NCBI RefSeq assembly: GCF_007747445.1 | Contig: NZ_CP036425.1 | Span: 2,774,175-2,838,174 of the forward strand | DNA: 64,000 nt | DNA from: Poriferisphaera corsica | GTDB lineage: Bacteria; Planctomycetota; Phycisphaerae; Phycisphaerales; Phycisphaeraceae | Direction: 5' to 3' | Shown here: positions 61,190 to 64,000 of the stretch, in pieces | Numbering within the stretch: the first letter of the stretch is position 1 | Layout of the letters: every line of letters begins with the position of its first letter | The notes under the pieces: generated by a model | What the model was told of the DNA's origin: nothing | Seen by the model: the letters and a program-made list of their open reading frames with translations, nothing else | The model's database searches: none | Translations under genes and position numbers: made by a program

Positions 61190-62239
61190 TTACACTTGGC
61201 CAAGCATCTGCTCAACTGGGATACACTCACGATCCACGGCCTCTGCAACACGCTGTAAATTCACCATCAAGCCGTCCATCTGATCGGGTGTAATTGATTG
61301 AGCACCATCTGTCATTGCGTGCTTCGGATCTTGATGTACTTCAATCGCCAAGCCATCAGCTCCCGCTGCAACAGCAGCCTTGGCCATGGATGGTACTAAT
61401 CTTGCATGCCCAGTACCATGTGATGGATCGATAATGATCGGCAAATGCGATCGCGTTTGAAGCTCTGGAACAGCCGACAAACTCAGGGTATTTCGCGTGT
61501 GATCTTCAAACGTTCGGATGCCACGTTCACACAGAATCACATTCGGATTACCTTCTGCCAAGATGTATTCAGCAGCCTGTAGGTACTCATCGATTGTCAT
61601 CGACATCCCACGCTTATACAAAACCGGTTTAGGCTGTTTCCCGCATGCTTCTAGCAACTTGAAGTTCTGACTGTTTCTCGTTCCAATCTGCAAGCAATCT
61701 GCATATTCACTCACTAATTCCACGTCACTTGGCGTTAAAACCTCGGTCACAATCGGTAGACCTGTTTCTTCACGAGCAGCAGCCAACATCTTTAAACCGT
61801 CTTCGCCAAATCCTTGGAAAGCGTATGGATTCGTTCGTGGTTTGAATGCACCACCACGAAGTGCATGCGCCCCAGATGCCTTTACTTGCCGCGCGGCTTC
61901 CATAATCTCTTGCTCACCTTCTACCGAGCAAGGTCCCGCGATCACCGGCACTTGCTTTCCGCCAAACACACACGTTTCCGACAGTTTTACCACTGTACGC
62001 TGGTTACCCGTCGTTTCAATGGCTGCCATTTTGTAAGGTGCAAGAACGCGCATTACCTTACTCACGCCCGGTGCCTGCTCCATTACTGCACAATCTTTTA
62101 ATCGTTCATCACCGATCGCAGCAACAACCGTCAAATCGGTTCCCACGATCACTTGATCCTTCAATCCTAATTCTTTAATTAGCTTTTTCACGCCGTCAAT
62201 CTCCGTTTCACTCGCCCCTGGTCTCATCACCACTATCAT
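61190..62239 (-). CDS. aroF: 3-deoxy-7-phosphoheptulonate synthase (AroAI-beta type, with N-terminal regulatory domain)
   Basis: 349 residues from the ATG at 62239, with CAGGAG 7 bases upstream. Residues 1-75 form the ferredoxin-like/ACT-like regulatory domain (MIVVMRPGASETEIDGV...APYKMAAIE) found in Thermotoga-type enzymes. The barrel follows with VIAGPCSVEGEQEIMEAA, LRGGAFKPRTNPYAFQGFG, RNSQNFKLLEACG and IIDPSHGTGH. It starts the shikimate pathway. The leader upstream carries an aromatic leader peptide and a terminator, so expression is predicted to be controlled by attenuation. Confidence 0.94.
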   Translation of the reverse strand: MIVVMRPGASETEIDGVKKLIKELGLKDQVIVGTDLTVVAAIGDERLKDCAVMEQAPGVSKVMRVLAPYKMAAIETTGNQRTVVKLSETCVFGGKQVPVIAGPCSVEGEQEIMEAARQVKASGAHALRGGAFKPRTNPYAFQGFGEDGLKMLAAAREETGLPIVTEVLTPSDVELVSEYADCLQIGTRNSQNFKLLEACGKQPKPVLYKRGMSMTIDEYLQAAEYILAEGNPNVILCERGIRTFEDHTRNTLSLSAVPELQTRSHLPIIIDPSHGTGHARLVPSMAKAAVAAGADGLAIEVHQDPKHAMTDGAQSITPDQMDGLMVNLQRVAEAVDRECIPVEQMLGQV

Positions 62240-62396
62240 GTCCAGACTCCTGTTTAGTTCTGCGTTCTTTTGAGCCAAACTTAGTAGTTTGACTTTGAAT
62301 TTAAAATCGCCAATACCATTTATGAATTCGCATCATCACGTGCTTCCTTATTTTTCTCATCGTGACTTTGCCTCAATAACACACAATTACGACCAT

Positions 62397-62430
62397 AAAA
62401 AAACCCCGCTGCGTTAGCCGCTGCGGGGTG
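62397..62430 (-). terminator. Attenuator terminator upstream of DAHP synthase
   Basis: On the minus strand: CCCCGC/GCGGGG stem, an A-A mismatch, inner GCG/CGC, then seven T. It lies 158 bases before the DAHP synthase start and 28 bases after the leader-peptide stop. It could also end the fur transcript, but the leader peptide and the promoter between fur and this hairpin make an attenuator role likely. Confidence 0.85.
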
Positions 62431-62447
62431 ATGGTGTTTTACCGTTA

Positions 62448-62472
62448 GTTCAGTCACTTATTGTGACCGAAC
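62448..62472 (-). promoter_or_regulatory. Hairpin overlapping the leader-peptide stop codon
   Basis: RNA stem of 10 pairs (GTTCGGTCAC/GTGACTGAAC, one G-U) with an AATAA loop that contains part of the stop codon. This is where a pause hairpin would lie in an attenuator. A second possible pairing joins AGCCGC (62489-62484, leader codons 19-21) with GCGGCT (62421-62416) of the terminator and would block it. Confidence 0.55.
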
Positions 62473-62544
62473 GAATACCCAGCGCGGCTGTTTGCCGGTA
62501 AACCAAAACCAAAAGAAATAAAATCGGTTAGTCGCTGAGTTCAT
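62458..62544 (-). CDS. Aromatic leader peptide of DAHP synthase
   Basis: A 28-codon frame from ATG at 62544 to TAA at 62458. Residues 8-15 are F-Y-F-F-W-F-W-F, eight aromatic codons in a row, and W22 and F24 follow; ten of 28 residues are Phe, Tyr or Trp. It is placed between a consensus-like promoter and a strong intrinsic terminator, upstream of the first enzyme of aromatic amino-acid synthesis. This is the arrangement of ribosome-mediated attenuators such as pheA and trp leaders. There is no Shine-Dalgarno at normal distance; the -10 box ends 6 bases before the ATG, so the peptide may be read from a leaderless transcript. Confidence 0.82.
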   Translation of the reverse strand: MNSATNRFYFFWFWFTGKQPRWVFVRSQ

Positions 62545-62550
62545 GTCCGA

Positions 62551-62578
62551 AGTATCGCACCTTTCCGGAGATTGTCAA
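62551..62578 (-). promoter_or_regulatory. Promoter of the DAHP synthase leader
   Basis: Perfect -35 TTGACA (62578-62573), 16-base spacer, -10 GATACT (62556-62551). Transcription would begin at or within a few bases of the leader-peptide ATG (62544). Confidence 0.7.
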
Positions 62579-62678
62579 ATCCTTTTCCCAACTCACTTCA
62601 TTTTTCTCGGCCTCACGCCTCTATTTGCATGAATTTCACGCTCAAATGGGCCGGAAATCTCTTCCCTATGCCAGCCGT

Positions 62679-63137
62679 TTACGACTCACAACCACAAGCT
62701 CGCTCTTCTTCCAAGTCCGCATCTACCGCCGCTAATCCCTTCTCAACACACTCTGGGCACAGTCCAAACAGCGTCAATTCGTGACCATCCACAACAAACC
62801 CACCCGGCAATGTTGTCCCCTCCGGCAATGAAACCGGACACATGTGCAAATCGAATACACGCCCACAGACGCGGCATCGGAAGTGATGATGATGCCCTAA
62901 ATGAGCCGCCTCATAGCGATTCTGACCATCTGGCAGAACCACACATTTGATCTGCCCACCTTCATGCAACGCCTTCACAATCCTGTAAACAGTTGCAATT
63001 CCCACCCCACACTGCGCATTCGCAATATCGTGTATCTCTTGTACAGTCAGTGGCCCCTCTGCCGTTTCAATGACCTGCTCAACACTCTTGCGTTGCACCG
63101 TATTACGCTTTGGATTATTCGTCTTTACTTCTGACAT
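62679..63137 (-). CDS. fur: Fur-family metal-dependent repressor
   Basis: 152 residues from the ATG at 63137, with GAGG 5 bases upstream; the frame is open to 63269 but the extra residues are unlike Fur. The winged helix contains LTVQEIHDIANAQCGVGIATVYRIVKALHEGG. Metal sites: LGHHHHFRCRVCGRVFDL and a C-terminal CPEC pair, plus a Cys pair near the end. Fur, Zur and PerR cannot be separated from sequence alone, though the HHHHFRC motif is standard for Fur/Zur. No iron or zinc transport gene is in the window. Confidence 0.9.
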   Translation of the reverse strand: MSEVKTNNPKRNTVQRKSVEQVIETAEGPLTVQEIHDIANAQCGVGIATVYRIVKALHEGGQIKCVVLPDGQNRYEAAHLGHHHHFRCRVCGRVFDLHMCPVSLPEGTTLPGGFVVDGHELTLFGLCPECVEKGLAAVDADLEEERACGCES

Positions 63138-64000
63138 AACATCCTCATTTATTGATTGGCCATTATGCGCCAATAATTGCTTCCAGCATGCATACTCACG
63201 CCATCTCATCATTAAGTTTGACGATGCCTCAGACACATGTTCAAACCAACGCCGAGATACCAAATCCATCGCCGCACGACGAATTAATCGAACCTAACAA
63301 GCTAAGCGAAACTCGCCATATGTTTCAAACAAAAATACATATTCAATTCAACCCGTTTTCTTCAAAGATAGAATACTAGCTGGAATGCTTCTTCAACACA
63401 TGTACTAATCACATACGTCATCCCCTAATGCTAACGTACGCTTCCCCACTTTCGTGTATTTCCCTCACTACATATCACGATTGTACAAAAATATTTGAGA
63501 TCTGTGCAGTCCTATTCCTAAACATACCAAACATCTTCTTAGTCATTACAGGAGATTCCACAGATACCTCGATACATGCGACCATGTTCTCAATACCACA
63601 CTCCATATCTCGCAATGCATCCCATCCAAAGATAATACCGGCAAGACACAAGAACGTCTTTTAATTACGCGGCATCGATTAAATATCTTATTTTATAGAG
63701 GACAATGCAGATTCATCAATCATGCAATAATTTTCATGCGATACGAAACAACAACCACTACATCATCAAACAATGCGAAACTATTCGCATTTACATGATG
63801 CATCACAATTACACTGCTGACCCACTTTTCCACGATTCACAAGATCTCTCAAGACAAGATCAGAATTTAGGGTCATAAAAAACATTTTCTTGGACTGAAT
63901 CTAACCAACTATTAGGCATCTATGTAAAACCAATGCATCACACATTAACTAGCCAACGCTACTTTACCACCCAAATCTATAATAACTCGCTCAACTAATG
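63138..64000. other. Long AT-rich non-coding stretch at the right edge
   Basis: 863 bases upstream of fur with no acceptable gene. It should contain the fur promoter. A perfect 8-bp inverted repeat AATGCGAA/TTCGCATT with a 4-base gap lies at 63772-63791 and could be an operator. At the extreme right a minus-strand frame entering from outside ends at 63945 (reads LVERVIIDLGGKVALAS then stop); it could be the tail of a neighbouring gene but is too short to assert. Confidence 0.4.
63772..63791. promoter_or_regulatory. Perfect palindrome, candidate operator
   Basis: AATGCGAA, four bases (ACTA), TTCGCATT. Perfect dyad of the size bound by a homodimeric repressor, in a long non-coding stretch. Confidence 0.4.

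Noticed and set aside
62458-62544. Possibility that the aromatic run is chance translation of A/C-rich DNA
   Set aside because: Position between a TTGACA promoter and a terminator upstream of the matching biosynthetic gene makes coincidence unlikely, so I kept it as a finding.
63428-63664. 78-codon frame at the right edge
   Set aside because: No ribosome site, no recognisable pattern, AT-rich surroundings.
1-64000. CRISPR arrays, prophage, transposases or rRNA operon
   Set aside because: No regularly spaced direct repeats, phage structural genes, transposase motifs or rRNA sequence were seen on either strand.

Overview
The window reads as chromosomal DNA of a planctomycete, most likely class Phycisphaerae. 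Pointers are a PEP-CTERM-anchored leucine-rich-repeat protein, MJ0042-type zinc-ribbon membrane proteins, type I signal peptidases with a zinc ribbon inserted after the catalytic serine, and complex I genes scattered in small groups. The taxonomic call is inference from gene content. No rRNA, CRISPR array, prophage or transposase was seen. One tRNA is present, tRNA-Leu(GAG).

Layout. 0-5.4 kb (minus strand): a rhodanese-like lipoprotein cut by the left edge, a beta-lactamase-fold hydrolase, and nuoD-nuoE-small ORF-nuoF. 5.7-14 kb: queG, a zinc-ribbon/low-complexity membrane protein, fabI, rpsD, a small lipoprotein, a divergent GH10-like secreted protein and radA. 14-21.9 kb: a CtpA-type protease, tsaD, a TlpA-like gene beside a decayed paralogue, a PhnP-like hydrolase, a frameshifted small membrane-protein gene, trpC, a YfcE-like phosphodiesterase and a GNAT protein. 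22-27.4 kb: three tandem zinc-ribbon membrane paralogues and nuoH. 27.7-33.9 kb: two type I signal peptidases flanking the PEP-CTERM LRR protein. 34-41 kb: ilvH, panD, a group III truncated haemoglobin, a sensor kinase, two polysaccharide-type genes and a solitary nuoB. 41.5-48.6 kb: a GH13 amylase, recN with an unusual insertion, a three-domain metallophosphoesterase and an unknown secreted protein. 49-55 kb: an MFS permease and a glycerol-phosphate locus (glpP, HAD phosphatase, glpD, glycerol-1-phosphate dehydrogenase). 55-64 kb: tRNA-Leu, lysC, an AEC transporter, two unknown genes, ubiX-ubiA, DAHP synthase and a Fur-family regulator.

The two strongest regulatory finds are these. First, a 28-codon leader peptide with eight consecutive aromatic codons and a strong terminator lies upstream of DAHP synthase; it looks like a ribosome-mediated transcription attenuator, possibly translated from a leaderless mRNA. 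Second, an intrinsic terminator lies in the leader of the HAD-glpD operon, directly opposite a divergent gene for the GlpP antiterminator.

The strongest genome-structure find is a family of about 127-129 bp elements, four full copies and one fragment. They have TA-flanked terminal inverted repeats and a conserved TTGACC...GGTC core, and look like miniature inverted-repeat transposable elements. The + strand is G-rich at about 0-12 kb, C-rich at 13-33.2 kb, G-rich at 33.3-58 kb and C-rich afterwards, regardless of gene direction. The C-to-G switch lies beside a non-coding stretch with several DnaA-box-like motifs.
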